NCBI GenBank assembly: GCA_029259945.1
Contig: JAJDEF010000022.1
Span: 186,001-250,000 of the forward strand
Direction of reading: 5' to 3'
From: Planctomycetota bacterium
GTDB taxonomy: Bacteria > Planctomycetota > Planctomycetia > Pirellulales > Lacipirellulaceae
Length of the DNA stretch: 64,000 nucleotides
Shown here in pieces: positions 9,701 through 18,112 of this stretch; the first letter of the stretch is position 1, and each line of letters opens with the position of its first letter. The translations under genes were made by a program, and so were the position numbers. The notes beneath the pieces are model-generated. The model searched no databases. It worked only from the letters and a program-made list of their open reading frames with translations, and had not been told where the DNA came from.

Positions 9701-10555
9701 TCCACACTCGGTATTTCTGCGGGTTCTGCTCCTGGACTGGGGAACGCATTGCCAACTTTCACGGCCGACCTGGATGTTCCGTTCCGAAACGAAGCCTTTG
9801 CCTTAGCAACACCCCAATTTGGAACGCCGCAGGATGTCGGGCAGTTTGGTTTCGCGATTCTAAGCGATATCGAAGCTTTCTTCCTGATCAATGCCTCACA
9901 GGGCGATAGCCGGGCAAATATCCTACAGGCGCCCAAGGTAACGTTATTCAATGGCCAACAAGCCATCGTCGTCGATGCCTCATTTAGACCATTTGTGATT
10001 AGCGTGATTCCAGTCGTTGGCGAATTTGCTGCCGCTCAGCAACCGGTGATTGTCGTACTCTCTGAAGGCACGACCATGACCGTGCAGGCTGTGGTTTCCG
10101 ACGACCGACGCTATGTTCGCTTAACTCTCGTGCCGTTCTTCAGCCAAGTCGGCAATGTCGAAACATTTACCTTCGAAGGATCTGAAACCTCCTCGGCGTC
10201 TACCTCGGATATGACCGACGCAGACGATGACGGCAACGACGAAAGCAATTCGAATACAAACAATAATACGACTCGAGTAGGTACGACCGTACAGCTCCCG
10301 ACGTTCGAAGTGATTTCGGTGAGCACGACCGTCAGCGTCCCCGATGGCGGCACGGTCTTGCTAGGTGGAATCAAAAGGTTGCGTGAAGGTCGCAACGAGT
10401 TTGGTGTCCCCTTGCTAAGCAAAGTGCCCTATGTCGACCGACTCTTCCGCAACGTAGGCATCGGACGTTCGACTGATAGCCTCATGATGATGGTGACTCC
10501 CCACATCATCATCCAAGAAGAAGAAGAGGAACGACTAATGGGCAATGTCGAGTAA
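6710..10555 (+). CDS. large secretin (type II/III secretion, PilQ/GspD family)
   Basis: Outer-membrane pore of a type IV pilus or type II secretion system. I start it at TTG 6710, seven bases after GGAG; ATG 6722 is an alternative, and upstream extension adds nothing secretin-like. A signal peptide follows (NGLHFLFAILLVPLVTGLATG). About 650 residues of Ala-rich helical, TPR-like repeats come next (AAGRFDEADTLLDKAEAS and similar). An STN/N0-like segment is near residue 703 (MPLSEVIHGLSDLTGVNIHLD), and the secretin core covers the last 330 residues. Core signatures are VTIEVRFIRLTDSFFERIGVD and VPDGGTVLLGGI followed by PLLSKVPYVDRLF. At about 1281 aa it is roughly twice the family's usual size because of the N-terminal repeats. 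Confidence 0.88.
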   Translation: MSTSMKRNGLHFLFAILLVPLVTGLATGEPSSPVSLTRADVDQLLVQARSAMAAGRFDEADTLLDKAEASKARYPLLHFGDTPARVRTELTKLTDKSGTARSKNPLANLIGKSARKTTDPFADAAKQPVSTPASGDTSSTTQLAVPQIGTPQPSARQQSNAALLAARQALAVGDVTRAKQFLAEAISQPVEYSPSEDSPQRVTQSISDYELLASNKNESASWRQGYTKFLVAQATALANWGDLDGAERTSNEAAALSADIEVQGTKPTDVLQLVAKLRRGPVQPIAPKTDPTSLAAAKAKTTQLLAQARSALALGDLRRAEEIAAQASQQGVADSDFAPHEDRPSKLAADLRQARTEMQQIVLVQESAPIELSLPAADGGGELSPQLAQLPEITPAPLPVPTETPSPDAFRLVEEGEKALRAGNRQAALGRFRAAYEQRNQLDPATREQLQGHLQMLSGNPTLTTSRPEGHSLLGAASSRQTVIARQLSSEIGKRQSEASRLRRDNNPKQALEILNEAHTLIANSELDEGMKSQLSRRVQLSIAETEKYISDHLAEIELDETNREILDDIDRQRTVKLQVQERMAELVDQFNTLRDEQRYAEMEVVAKRLYDMAPEEPIAQQVWENAKFIRRTMLNREIDGMLDEGVVGVLQGIRKDAAQATLDSDRPIRYADTWLELAKRRGPSSAANRRTARELEIERRLRTPVLPKYDEMPLSEVIHGLSDLTGVNIHLDPRGLGQEGVRSDTLISLSLSQEISLESALNLILEPLHLTFMIKDEVLKVTSEQVRDGDLYEIVYNVADLVIPIPNFVPSTNMGLQGLINDAYAAIPHQGHAGMPIPGPVAVAAGGQPNSASGANVLAQQLGASGSPGTASQGSGPGGLGGAANADFDSLIDLIVSTVEFDSWMENGTGEGEIRPFPTNLSLVISQTQRVHEQIADLLEQLRSLQDLQVTIEVRFIRLTDSFFERIGVDFDFNVRGASGNALTATANALTNSGPSSTLGISAGSAPGLGNALPTFTADLDVPFRNEAFALATPQFGTPQDVGQFGFAILSDIEAFFLINASQGDSRANILQAPKVTLFNGQQAIVVDASFRPFVISVIPVVGEFAAAQQPVIVVLSEGTTMTVQAVVSDDRRYVRLTLVPFFSQVGNVETFTFEGSETSSASTSDMTDADDDGNDESNSNTNNNTTRVGTTVQLPTFEVISVSTTVSVPDGGTVLLGGIKRLREGRNEFGVPLLSKVPYVDRLFRNVGIGRSTDSLMMMVTPHIIIQEEEEERLMGNVE

Positions 10556-10583
10556 GCTCGTCGTTAAACCCGTGAAATAAGAG

Positions 10584-11000
10584 ATGAGCAATCGATCAAT
10601 CGTCGTGGTGTCGGCGCTACTTGCTGCAGGTGCGGTCGCGCTTGGTGCCTACGCGGCTCATGGACTAGCCGAACGCATCGATGCCATTGGCTATGCCGAC
10701 AAGCTGGAAGTGCGCGTCGCTTGGTTTGAAACCGGGGTGAAATATCAGTGGTACCACACCCTCGCAGCCCTGTTGTCGGTGGCACTCACAGCCAACGCAG
10801 TTGCCCCTAAAACCGCTCGACGGGCTTCCTTCGCATTTTTCCTAGGCATACTCCTGTTTAGCGGCTCGCTTTACGCGATGACCTTTGCCCCCGCCGAGTG
10901 GCAAAAGCTCGGGGCGGTCACCCCGTTGGGTGGCCTCTCGTTCATCGTGGGTTGGGTCATTCTCGCCGTTGGTGCTTGGCGAGATCATCCTGAATCATAA
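10584..11000 (+). CDS. DUF423 (YgdD-like) inner-membrane protein
   Basis: A 138-aa protein with four predicted membrane helices: about residues 5-24, 57-73, 85-105 and 113-131. The family signatures are GAYAAHGL near residue 21, TGVKYQWYHTLA near 50 and FSGSLYAM near 95. This is the widespread small membrane family DUF423, of unknown function. It starts 28 bases after the secretin stop and may be read through from it. A strong hairpin terminator follows. Confidence 0.88.
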   Translation: MSNRSIVVVSALLAAGAVALGAYAAHGLAERIDAIGYADKLEVRVAWFETGVKYQWYHTLAALLSVALTANAVAPKTARRASFAFFLGILLFSGSLYAMTFAPAEWQKLGAVTPLGGLSFIVGWVILAVGAWRDHPES

Positions 11001-11011
11001 GTATCCATAGT

Positions 11012-11043
11012 AAAAGCCCAGGGAACATGGTCCCTGGGCTTTT
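11012..11043. terminator. bidirectional intrinsic terminator
   Basis: A perfect 13-bp stem (AAAAGCCCAGGGA with TCCCTGGGCTTTT) closes a 6-base loop. U-runs result on both strands. It lies between the convergent DUF423 gene and the ECF sigma factor gene and can serve both. Confidence 0.9.
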
Positions 11044-11060
11044 TCTTGCGTCTCATTCAT

Positions 11061-11654
11061 TCAAACCGCTTGCAAGTATTCAAGCTCTGCGGCCAATCGC
11101 TTACGGGCTACGTGCAACCGTCTTTTAATCGTCCCCACTGGGGCGGCAAAGTCATCGCTCATTTCTAGCAGCGATCGCCCATTAAAATAAAAGGCGAGCA
11201 ACGTACTACGATCGAGCGACGCCAAGCGGCCTAATCCCTCTTGAAGCTGGCTGCTACGCTCCTTCACTAACAACGAGTCCATCGGCGCCGTGTGTCGGCA
11301 GTCGGGTCGGTCAATTGTGTGAGGCTCCACCGCGATCGTTGGTGGTCGTCTCATGCTTCTATTGATGGACTGTCGCACAGCGATCGATCGAAGCCAACCG
11401 GGAAACGCCGCCGGTTCCTGCAATTGGTAAATCTTTTCAAACGCCTTAAAAAGCACATCCTGAGCCACCTCTTGGGCTTCGTCGTGATTGCGCAACCTTC
11501 GCCAGCACACAATGTAGACCATGTGTTCAAATCGGCGAGCCAATTCGCCAAACGCTTCCGACTCGCCCTGCTGAGCGGCTAAGACGAGTTCTTCGTTGGT
11601 GGCGTCTACGTTTTCTGTTATTGGGTTTTCTGTTATTGATAATGTGATACTCAT
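11061..11654 (-). CDS. ECF-type RNA polymerase sigma factor
   Basis: Region 2 runs from about residue 20 to 95 of the shortened protein (ELVLAAQQGESEAFGELARRF, then HDEAQEVAQDVLFKAFEKI and FPGWLRSIAVRQSINRSMRR). Region 4 occupies the last 55 residues (LDRSTLLAFYFNGRSLLEMSD, VGTIKRRLHVARKRL). There are no regions 1 or 3, as expected of extracytoplasmic-function sigma factors. I prefer ATG 11654 over the upstream in-frame start at 11693 because GAGAGAA precedes it. No anti-sigma gene lies next to it. The N-terminus holds a small duplication (ITENPITEN) encoded by a 15-base tandem repeat. Confidence 0.88.
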   Translation of the reverse strand: MSITLSITENPITENVDATNEELVLAAQQGESEAFGELARRFEHMVYIVCWRRLRNHDEAQEVAQDVLFKAFEKIYQLQEPAAFPGWLRSIAVRQSINRSMRRPPTIAVEPHTIDRPDCRHTAPMDSLLVKERSSQLQEGLGRLASLDRSTLLAFYFNGRSLLEMSDDFAAPVGTIKRRLHVARKRLAAELEYLQAV

Positions 11655-11810
11655 GATTCTCTCGAAATTGACTGAGTCGGCGAACGACCGCATGCTCAGT
11701 AAGAGGTTGGCAGGAACCGGCGAAAAATCTCCTGCGCAAAGGTTGCAGGAAACTGGCCGAAGAACCGCGATTGAAAATGGAAGGTGTTGCTAAGACCTTG
11801 TTGCCCAATT

Positions 11811-12098
11811 TCAGGCGACGGTGTGGCGACACGTCAGTGCGTGTCCCCACGGACGCTGCTTCACAATAGCGAAGCAACATGCCGCATGAATGTGTGGATT
11901 CAAACCACGCAAATCCATGGGCCCATGCCAGATCACGCCATACATCTCCACCGAGAGACGAGACGCATAATAAGACAGCGCTGCAGAGAACTCTGCACCG
12001 AGAGCGCGTAGAACTTCGACATCGACAATCAAGCGGCTGACACGGCGAACAATGACGTTGCCAAGGATGCTGCTGATATTGTTGTGAAGATTACGCAT
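11811..12098 (-). CDS. possible small hypothetical protein upstream of the ECF sigma gene
   Basis: An open frame of 95 codons from ATG 12098, with ACGAGGG upstream as a possible ribosome-binding site. The product begins MRNLHNNISSILGNVIVRR and has a central alternation of hydrophobic and charged residues plus two Cys near the end (HAACCFAIV). I recognise no family. It is co-oriented with the sigma factor and ends about 160 bases before it, so it could be a partner. It could equally be a chance frame. Confidence 0.3.
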   Translation of the reverse strand: MRNLHNNISSILGNVIVRRVSRLIVDVEVLRALGAEFSAALSYYASRLSVEMYGVIWHGPMDLRGLNPHIHAACCFAIVKQRPWGHALTCRHTVA

Positions 12099-12394
12099 GA
12101 CGACCCTCGTGCGATTAGCGCTATCTGAGAGAGAACCAAGTGAAAAAAACGACGGCTTTGCTATTGTTACAAGCAATGCCCATAGTTCGAGTCTCCCAGT
12201 CAGTTCGCCCTCAGTCAAGCGAAAACTCACCGACAGAGGGTTGCCAAGAACCCCGAACACCCTGCATAGACATCATTTCGGCCAATTGGTTCGCGCCTGA
12301 CAGAAAAAAACGGGCTTTTTACTCAGAGAACTCAATATTTGCCATAACGCGTTGATATAAATGTGGTTAAGGCATGCCAGAGAGGGATGATGTC

Positions 12395-13321
12395 CTACCC
12401 ACGATAGTCTTCGTGGCAATTTGCACAGGATTGCTTCATTTGGCCGTGAGCTTGTTCTGCTGCGGCGTAGTCCCGGTTGCGAACTGCTTGGCGAAGTGCG
12501 ACAGCCGCTTTTTCGAGTTGTTGGGCGTATTCAAGATACGTTTCGTCTTCTGAGTAGTCGAATCCCTCTTGCCGTATGACCTGCGCCAGCACTGCTACGA
12601 TTTGGGCTTCGTGGGCAACGTCATTTCTAGCCTTCCGAAATTCCTTAGCTCCATCCAACGCGATCGCAATTTTTTTCTCCGTGGCCTGTTTCATACGTTG
12701 CATGATCGCGTCGAGGCCATCCGACTCCTCAATCGTGGCAGAGTTTGCCCAAGACCGGAGCGTCGGCGTCTGCCCCCGCATCAATTCAGCAAGCACCTCG
12801 CTTGCCTCTCGAGCCACACTCAAACTCTCATCACTACCCGATTGGCATTGGCTGGCAACCGACCGCAGATAGACACCCATGGCCCCTGCATTCGCTTGCC
12901 AGCGGACTTCAACGTCAAACTCTCTGACAACGCTAAACCAAATGGCCAAGAGTCGAAAGTCTCGCTGACACAACCGATACCCCTCGACTTTGAACTCCGT
13001 GGCCCGCGGGACTGAATTTGCAACACGGTTGGTAGCACGTTTGATCTCGATCACCAAAGTCTCGGCATCCACCAAGGCTGACCACGCTTGCCCTTTTCCA
13101 AGTAACAAGTCTTCTGGAATCGTTGCAACTTGCTTCGCGTTGTCTGAGGTCGAAGGACGGTCGCCAACCAGATGCTCGCGGGCGTCGTCAAAAAATGCCT
13201 CGCGAACATCCTGCGTCCACGCTGGCGGTCTTGCCCTCGGCGAGGAACCCTCTTTGCCAATTGCAGGAGGGAGCATTGCAAGAAAAAATACAGGCGTCAG
13301 TAGGATCCATCGATATTGCAT
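12395..13321 (-). CDS. exported c-type cytochrome (class II/c'-like), single CxxCH at the C-terminus
   Basis: A signal peptide opens the protein (WILLTPVFFLAMLPPAIG). The body is helical and rich in Ala/Glu/Arg. The haem-binding motif CANCH lies about eight residues from the end, in MKQSCANCHEDYRG. This end position matches class II cytochromes (c', c556), four-helix bundles that bind haem near the C-terminus. At 308 aa it is about twice one such domain. The first half also has a helical pattern but no CxxCH, so it may be a degenerate second bundle. Likely periplasmic electron carrier or sensor; partner unknown. Confidence 0.75.
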   Translation of the reverse strand: MQYRWILLTPVFFLAMLPPAIGKEGSSPRARPPAWTQDVREAFFDDAREHLVGDRPSTSDNAKQVATIPEDLLLGKGQAWSALVDAETLVIEIKRATNRVANSVPRATEFKVEGYRLCQRDFRLLAIWFSVVREFDVEVRWQANAGAMGVYLRSVASQCQSGSDESLSVAREASEVLAELMRGQTPTLRSWANSATIEESDGLDAIMQRMKQATEKKIAIALDGAKEFRKARNDVAHEAQIVAVLAQVIRQEGFDYSEDETYLEYAQQLEKAAVALRQAVRNRDYAAAEQAHGQMKQSCANCHEDYRG

Positions 13322-13475
13322 GGCACTCTAAAAATCATGGCCTGAAATCATTCGGCACGACCCTAGATAGCATACCGTCTTTCATGTTAATTTGACTACC
13401 AGAAATAGGCTCGATTCACCGTGTCAAATTGCCCACCCATCGTTATTCTAGTCGCCACTTCTAAAAAAGGTTCCG

Positions 13476-15275
13476 ATGTCACACGACGATCTCCTCAACC
13501 AAGTCGAACAAGCAGCCACCGACGGAGAAATCACGCCATCCGCCGCCGAAAACATTCAAGCTTGGCTTACCCAACCTCGATATGCCCAGTATGCCCCAGA
13601 AGTCGCTACGCATATCGAAGCCGCAAAGTGGCAAGAACTTGACGATGCCTTTTGGACGATCATCCCCTTCGGTACCGGCGGTCGGCGTGGCCGGATGTAT
13701 CCAATCGGCAGCAACGCGATCAACGACCGCACCATCGGCGAGAGTGCTCAGGGTCTGGCCGACTATGTCAAAGCACACGCTGAGGGCGAGTTGTCGTGTG
13801 CCATTGCTTACGACACCCGACACCGCTCCGAACATTTCGCCCGCCTTTGCGCTGAGGTCATGGTTGCCACAGGATTCAAAGTCTACTTCTTGCAAGGTCA
13901 TCGAAGTACGCCAGAGCTTTCGTTTACCGTGCGATATAAGAACTGCTCCTGCGGAATTATGGTGACTGCCAGCCACAATCCTCCCAGCGACAATGCCGTC
14001 AAAGCTTATTGGTCAACCGGTGGCCAGCTCCTCCCGCCCCACGATCAAGGAGTCATCGACCGTGTGATGAAGGTAGAGAATATCGCACGTGCATCTTTCG
14101 ACACAGCGGTTGCTGAGAGGAAAATCGTTCGATGCCAAGAGGAGGTCGACCTCGCATTTGTCGAGGCGGTTGCCAAGCTAGCAACGCCAGGGCCGCGTGA
14201 CCTGCATGTGATTTACTCGCCTTTGCATGGAGTCGGAGCAACGGCCATCTGTCCAGTACTCGAGAAAACAGGATTTACCCAAGTTGAGCTATTCGGCCCG
14301 CAAGCCGAGCCCGATGGCGATTTCCCCAATGTCCCCGGGCATGTCTCGAATCCCGAAAACCCGGAAGTCTTCGAGGCACTAATCGAAGAGGCTCAGCAGA
14401 AGGGTGCCGACCTAGTCATGGCCAGCGACCCCGACTGCGACCGCATCGGCTGTGCTGCTCCGCTTACTTCAGCATCTGGAGCCAAGTGGGAAACCTTAAC
14501 GGGAAACCAAATCGGCGCGTTGCTCACCGATTATGTTTTGGAAACACGACAACAGCAAGGCGGCCTAACGTCCGATCAATATGTCGTACTCACCCTAGTC
14601 ACCACCCAGTTGATCTGCCGTATCGCCGATAGCTACGGCGTGCGCACCTACGGCGACCTGCTCGTCGGTTTCAAGTGGATTGCCGGCGTGATGGACGAAA
14701 AAGGCCCAGACCAATTCCTTTTCGGCACCGAAGAATCTCACGGCTATTTGACCGGGCAACACGTTCGCGACAAAGATGGTGCCGCTGCCGCACTCTTGCT
14801 CTGCGAACTTGCCGCAAAGCTAAAAGCCGACGGGCAAACGTTGCACGAAAAACTAGATTCACTTTCGTGGCAACACGGGGTTCATTTAGAACGAACGGTC
14901 TCGGTGCAAATGCCTGGCAGCGAGGGAATGTCACGGATGAAGCAGCTCATGCAACAATTCCGCGACTCGCCACCCAACGAACTGGCCGGCATCCGCGTCC
15001 GCCAGTCTCGCGACTATTTATCTCAAACCGTCTCGCAAGCCGACGGCACCTCGCAACCTCTCGAAGGGCCGCGCGGCGACATTGTCATTCTCGATCTTGC
15101 GGAAACCGGCAACTACATCGCCATCCGACCCAGCGGCACCGAGCCAAAGATCAAACTCTATATGTTCACCTACGAGCCACCCGAACAGTTAGCCAACCTT
15201 GATCTCGCCAAAGAAAAACTCGCCGCCCGACTCGACCAAATCGAAGCCGACATGCGAACCTTCGCCGGCGTATAG
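13476..15275 (+). CDS. phosphoglucomutase / phosphomannomutase family enzyme
   Basis: A 599-aa alpha-D-phosphohexomutase, interconverting hexose 1- and 6-phosphates. The active-site serine loop is TASHNPPSDN (about residue 165). The metal-binding loop is DPDCDRIG (about 320). The sugar-recognition loop is FGTEESHGY (about 415), and the phosphate-contacting C-terminal motif is RPSGTEPKIKLY (about 550). The domain order is complete. Length and the GTEESHGY sequence fit the PGM2-like bacterial group. AAAGG stands eight bases before the ATG. It may feed glycogen synthesis with glgC elsewhere in the window, but the two genes are not linked. Confidence 0.9.
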   Translation: MSHDDLLNQVEQAATDGEITPSAAENIQAWLTQPRYAQYAPEVATHIEAAKWQELDDAFWTIIPFGTGGRRGRMYPIGSNAINDRTIGESAQGLADYVKAHAEGELSCAIAYDTRHRSEHFARLCAEVMVATGFKVYFLQGHRSTPELSFTVRYKNCSCGIMVTASHNPPSDNAVKAYWSTGGQLLPPHDQGVIDRVMKVENIARASFDTAVAERKIVRCQEEVDLAFVEAVAKLATPGPRDLHVIYSPLHGVGATAICPVLEKTGFTQVELFGPQAEPDGDFPNVPGHVSNPENPEVFEALIEEAQQKGADLVMASDPDCDRIGCAAPLTSASGAKWETLTGNQIGALLTDYVLETRQQQGGLTSDQYVVLTLVTTQLICRIADSYGVRTYGDLLVGFKWIAGVMDEKGPDQFLFGTEESHGYLTGQHVRDKDGAAAALLLCELAAKLKADGQTLHEKLDSLSWQHGVHLERTVSVQMPGSEGMSRMKQLMQQFRDSPPNELAGIRVRQSRDYLSQTVSQADGTSQPLEGPRGDIVILDLAETGNYIAIRPSGTEPKIKLYMFTYEPPEQLANLDLAKEKLAARLDQIEADMRTFAGV

Positions 15276-15295
15276 AGCGATCTTAGGTCCATAGC

Positions 15296-15312
15296 CCGGC
15301 CATCCTGGCCGG
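15296..15312. repeat. short perfect inverted repeat between convergent genes
   Basis: CCGGCCA-TCC-TGGCCGG forms a 7-bp GC-only stem with a 3-base loop. It lies between the convergent mutase and dockerin genes. No U-run follows, so it is a weak terminator candidate or a short interspersed hairpin. Confidence 0.5.
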
Positions 15313-15349
15313 AATCGGTTAGGGTGGCATCTTCTGTGAGTCAGTATAT

Positions 15350-18112
15350 TTACGCAACCAGATCAAGCCCCAGCCCAAACTGCAAGAAGGCGAGATCAAG
15401 ATCTTCAATGCTAACGACCCCGTCGCCGTTGAGATCGCCATCGGCATAGGTTGCGCCGGTCATCCCGAAGTTGGCGTCAATAACAGCGGTATCTGCGGTA
15501 TCGACGATAAAGTCGCCATTAATGTCGGCTAAGATGCTGATGCTTTGGAAATTGGTGAGGTAGTTGGAACTGAAAATATTTAAATCCGTTATCGTAACTA
15601 AACCATCTCCATTATAATCTGCGTCAGTGAAAAGTTTATTTATCCCATTAAACAGATTCGAATTCCAAATCAGGAAGTCTGCATTATCTACGACATTGTC
15701 CAAGTTTGCATCGCCCGGCAATAACGTCGCAATAAAGTTAAAATGACCTCCCGCGGTGCCATCGCCCGACGGAAAAGTGCTGACCAGTGCATTCGTTGTG
15801 GTAATGCTCTGGGGATTGACCCACTCGCCGTCGAGCAGGTTTCCTTCTAGGTCGGTGACTGAATCTCTCACCGAAATCAGATACTGATCGCCCAACGACC
15901 AACTTTCAAATCGCCAAGTCGCTGTCATCGTCAACGAGTCATACGCGAATTCTGCGAGCACTGGGATATTGCCGGTCTGTAAACCAATGAGCGTCAGGTC
16001 ACCCGCCGAAATATTCACCAACTCACTAAATGTAATCGAAATCGTATCGGCTGCGCCCACAGGCACCGTCGCAATTTGGGCGCCTGAACCATCGACGGTC
16101 GAGAAGGCGAAGGCAGCGTGTTGCGATAAGGAACCGCTGATAATCAAGTCGGTGATTTGCGGGGCCATGCCTGCCAAAATCTGTGCGATCGAGCCGCCGA
16201 CTCCAGGATTGATCGGTCCTTCGTACCAAGCACTAAACGAACCGAATTCAAGTTGCCAAAACAGAAGATCTGCACCATCGACATTGCCATCTCCATTCGC
16301 ATCCCCTGCGACCCCCGACCCGCCCGTCCCAAAACCTTGTTCCCAGACTGTCAGATCAAAACCATTGACAATCTCATCTTCAACGATGCCAAGCGTGGTC
16401 GAACCAAAATCGGCGCCGCCGATGCCGCGTAAGGGCAGCATGTTGCCATCTGTCCCGAGATTGGTGTCGCTACCATCGATCACGCCGTCGCCGTTACCAT
16501 CTCCTGCCGCCGCTTCACTACCATGTTCGACCACGCCATTGCCGTCATAGTCGCCCGGTAGGTAAGCAAAATGAAAACGGAATTCATTGTTGCTGCTGCC
16601 TTGGGTACCATCTCCCACAGTAAATGTTTGCGCAACATCATCGGTAATATCGTCAGGTGTATTAACTAAGCTGCTGCCGTTGTCATCGTTCGTCCAATCG
16701 CCATCGAGTCGATTCCCACTGGCGTCTGTGATCGTTAAGTCGTTCAAATGGATGGCGTATTTATCTGAGGCTAGTTCGGCTGCAAACGTCCAGGTTGCAG
16801 TGAACGTAAACGGGTTGTAGGAGAAGCTGGAAAATCCGACGACCGCATCGTCCTTTCCCTTCAATTCTAGTTCGTTGCCATTGTTTTCAAACGTAACATT
16901 CTCGCTGAACTGAATCTGAAGCGTATCGGCGCCCGAAGTAAAGATCGGCTTGAACTGCTCACCTGCGGCGACAATCGAACTGAAGGAATAAGGTATCGCA
17001 CCAGTCCAAGAGGAACCACTTAATATCACATCGCTAACTATCGGTGGGGTGCTTGCTCCTGTACCAACGGTAACAGGTGTGGAAAACTCAGATGAATTGC
17101 CAGTATTCGCCGTAGGTAGGCCACCGTTGTCAAGCAATCCCGTGAGAATAGCCACAACCTGCTCGCCATCGAAAATTATTGTATCTGAAACATCGATGGT
17201 ATCACTGAAATCATTCCCTGCACCCACCGTGCTAATAGTTATGTCTTTCTCTTGAGCCGGTATAAATTTCCCGCTACCATCGGCTGTAGTCTCAAAACGA
17301 TATAGGGTAAACTTATAGTTGCCGGGTGCATCGACATCCACGTCAAATGGGATCGACCAGATTCCCGCGCTGAACGTGATCCCTTGCTCAGCTATGGTTG
17401 GGAAGTTCAGAAGTCCATTTGGCCCAGAGTCACCGTCGTTACTGTCGTTAGGAGTATGGCCGTCCTGGCCCAAATCAATCGCCAAGCCTTCATTTGAGGA
17501 AAAGATATTTGAAAGAAATGCATTCCCCGCTCCGGCATTAGAGGCGACAGAAATTCCACTGCCGCCATTGCCTAAAGGCGTCTCAATCGTGTCTGTCCCA
17601 ATAAAGTTCCCACTCACAATTACGTCGTCCGAAAGTTCGCCTATCCGGATGCCGTCACCTTTGCTGAGTACGACAAAATTCCCAACGATTACTCCTCCAT
17701 CATTCTTAAATAGGGTAATGCCTTCTGTGTTGCTCGATATCAGATTGTTACTGATAGAGCTAAAGGTGGAGCCGAGTTGAGCGGATATTCCAACCTCATT
17801 ACCGAGAGCATCTATGAGACCCCCAGCAGAATTTGACCCGATATTGTTACTACTAATTATCAACGACGGAAACTGGCTCGCTTGCAAAAGTATTCCGAAG
17901 TCCGTGTTTGCAGAAATCGTATTTAACGCAGAAATGTTAGAGGGAAGTGTAGAACTCGATGAGAGCAGCCAGATGCCCTTGCCGTTGGGGGCTGCGATCT
18001 CCGAATCAGTGATTCCTATTCGATTACCTCGAATGTCGACAGGCGCATCAAATGTGTCATACAAAATGCCTGCGACACTATTACCGATGATGGTATTATC
18101 AACGATGTCCAA
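15350..18112 (-). CDS. beta-helix/dockerin surface protein, C-terminal part after a frameshift
   Basis: This frame continues the protein begun at 18717. It opens with right-handed parallel beta-helix repeats (NTIIGNSVAGILYD, NFIGTDTIETPLGNGGSGISV). Ig-like beta-sandwich segments follow, two of them related (the repeats containing FSENVTFENNGNELEL and FSELVNISAGDLTLI). It ends with several dockerin-like calcium loops, including DANGDGNVDGADLLFWQLEFG and GDLNGDGVVSIEDLDLAFLQFG. The listed start (TTG 18112) is only where the frame gains a possible codon; the true junction is near 18166. Expected to be exported and surface-bound, perhaps docking to a cohesin-like partner. The substrate is unknown. 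Confidence 0.75.
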   Translation of the reverse strand: MDIVDNTIIGNSVAGILYDTFDAPVDIRGNRIGITDSEIAAPNGKGIWLLSSSSTLPSNISALNTISANTDFGILLQASQFPSLIISSNNIGSNSAGGLIDALGNEVGISAQLGSTFSSISNNLISSNTEGITLFKNDGGVIVGNFVVLSKGDGIRIGELSDDVIVSGNFIGTDTIETPLGNGGSGISVASNAGAGNAFLSNIFSSNEGLAIDLGQDGHTPNDSNDGDSGPNGLLNFPTIAEQGITFSAGIWSIPFDVDVDAPGNYKFTLYRFETTADGSGKFIPAQEKDITISTVGAGNDFSDTIDVSDTIIFDGEQVVAILTGLLDNGGLPTANTGNSSEFSTPVTVGTGASTPPIVSDVILSGSSWTGAIPYSFSSIVAAGEQFKPIFTSGADTLQIQFSENVTFENNGNELELKGKDDAVVGFSSFSYNPFTFTATWTFAAELASDKYAIHLNDLTITDASGNRLDGDWTNDDNGSSLVNTPDDITDDVAQTFTVGDGTQGSSNNEFRFHFAYLPGDYDGNGVVEHGSEAAAGDGNGDGVIDGSDTNLGTDGNMLPLRGIGGADFGSTTLGIVEDEIVNGFDLTVWEQGFGTGGSGVAGDANGDGNVDGADLLFWQLEFGSFSAWYEGPINPGVGGSIAQILAGMAPQITDLIISGSLSQHAAFAFSTVDGSGAQIATVPVGAADTISITFSELVNISAGDLTLIGLQTGNIPVLAEFAYDSLTMTATWRFESWSLGDQYLISVRDSVTDLEGNLLDGEWVNPQSITTTNALVSTFPSGDGTAGGHFNFIATLLPGDANLDNVVDNADFLIWNSNLFNGINKLFTDADYNGDGLVTITDLNIFSSNYLTNFQSISILADINGDFIVDTADTAVIDANFGMTGATYADGDLNGDGVVSIEDLDLAFLQFGLGLDLVA

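Noticed and set aside
9505..9966. 153-codon minus-strand frame antisense to the secretin
   Set aside because: It overlaps the conserved secretin core and shows no protein-like motif.
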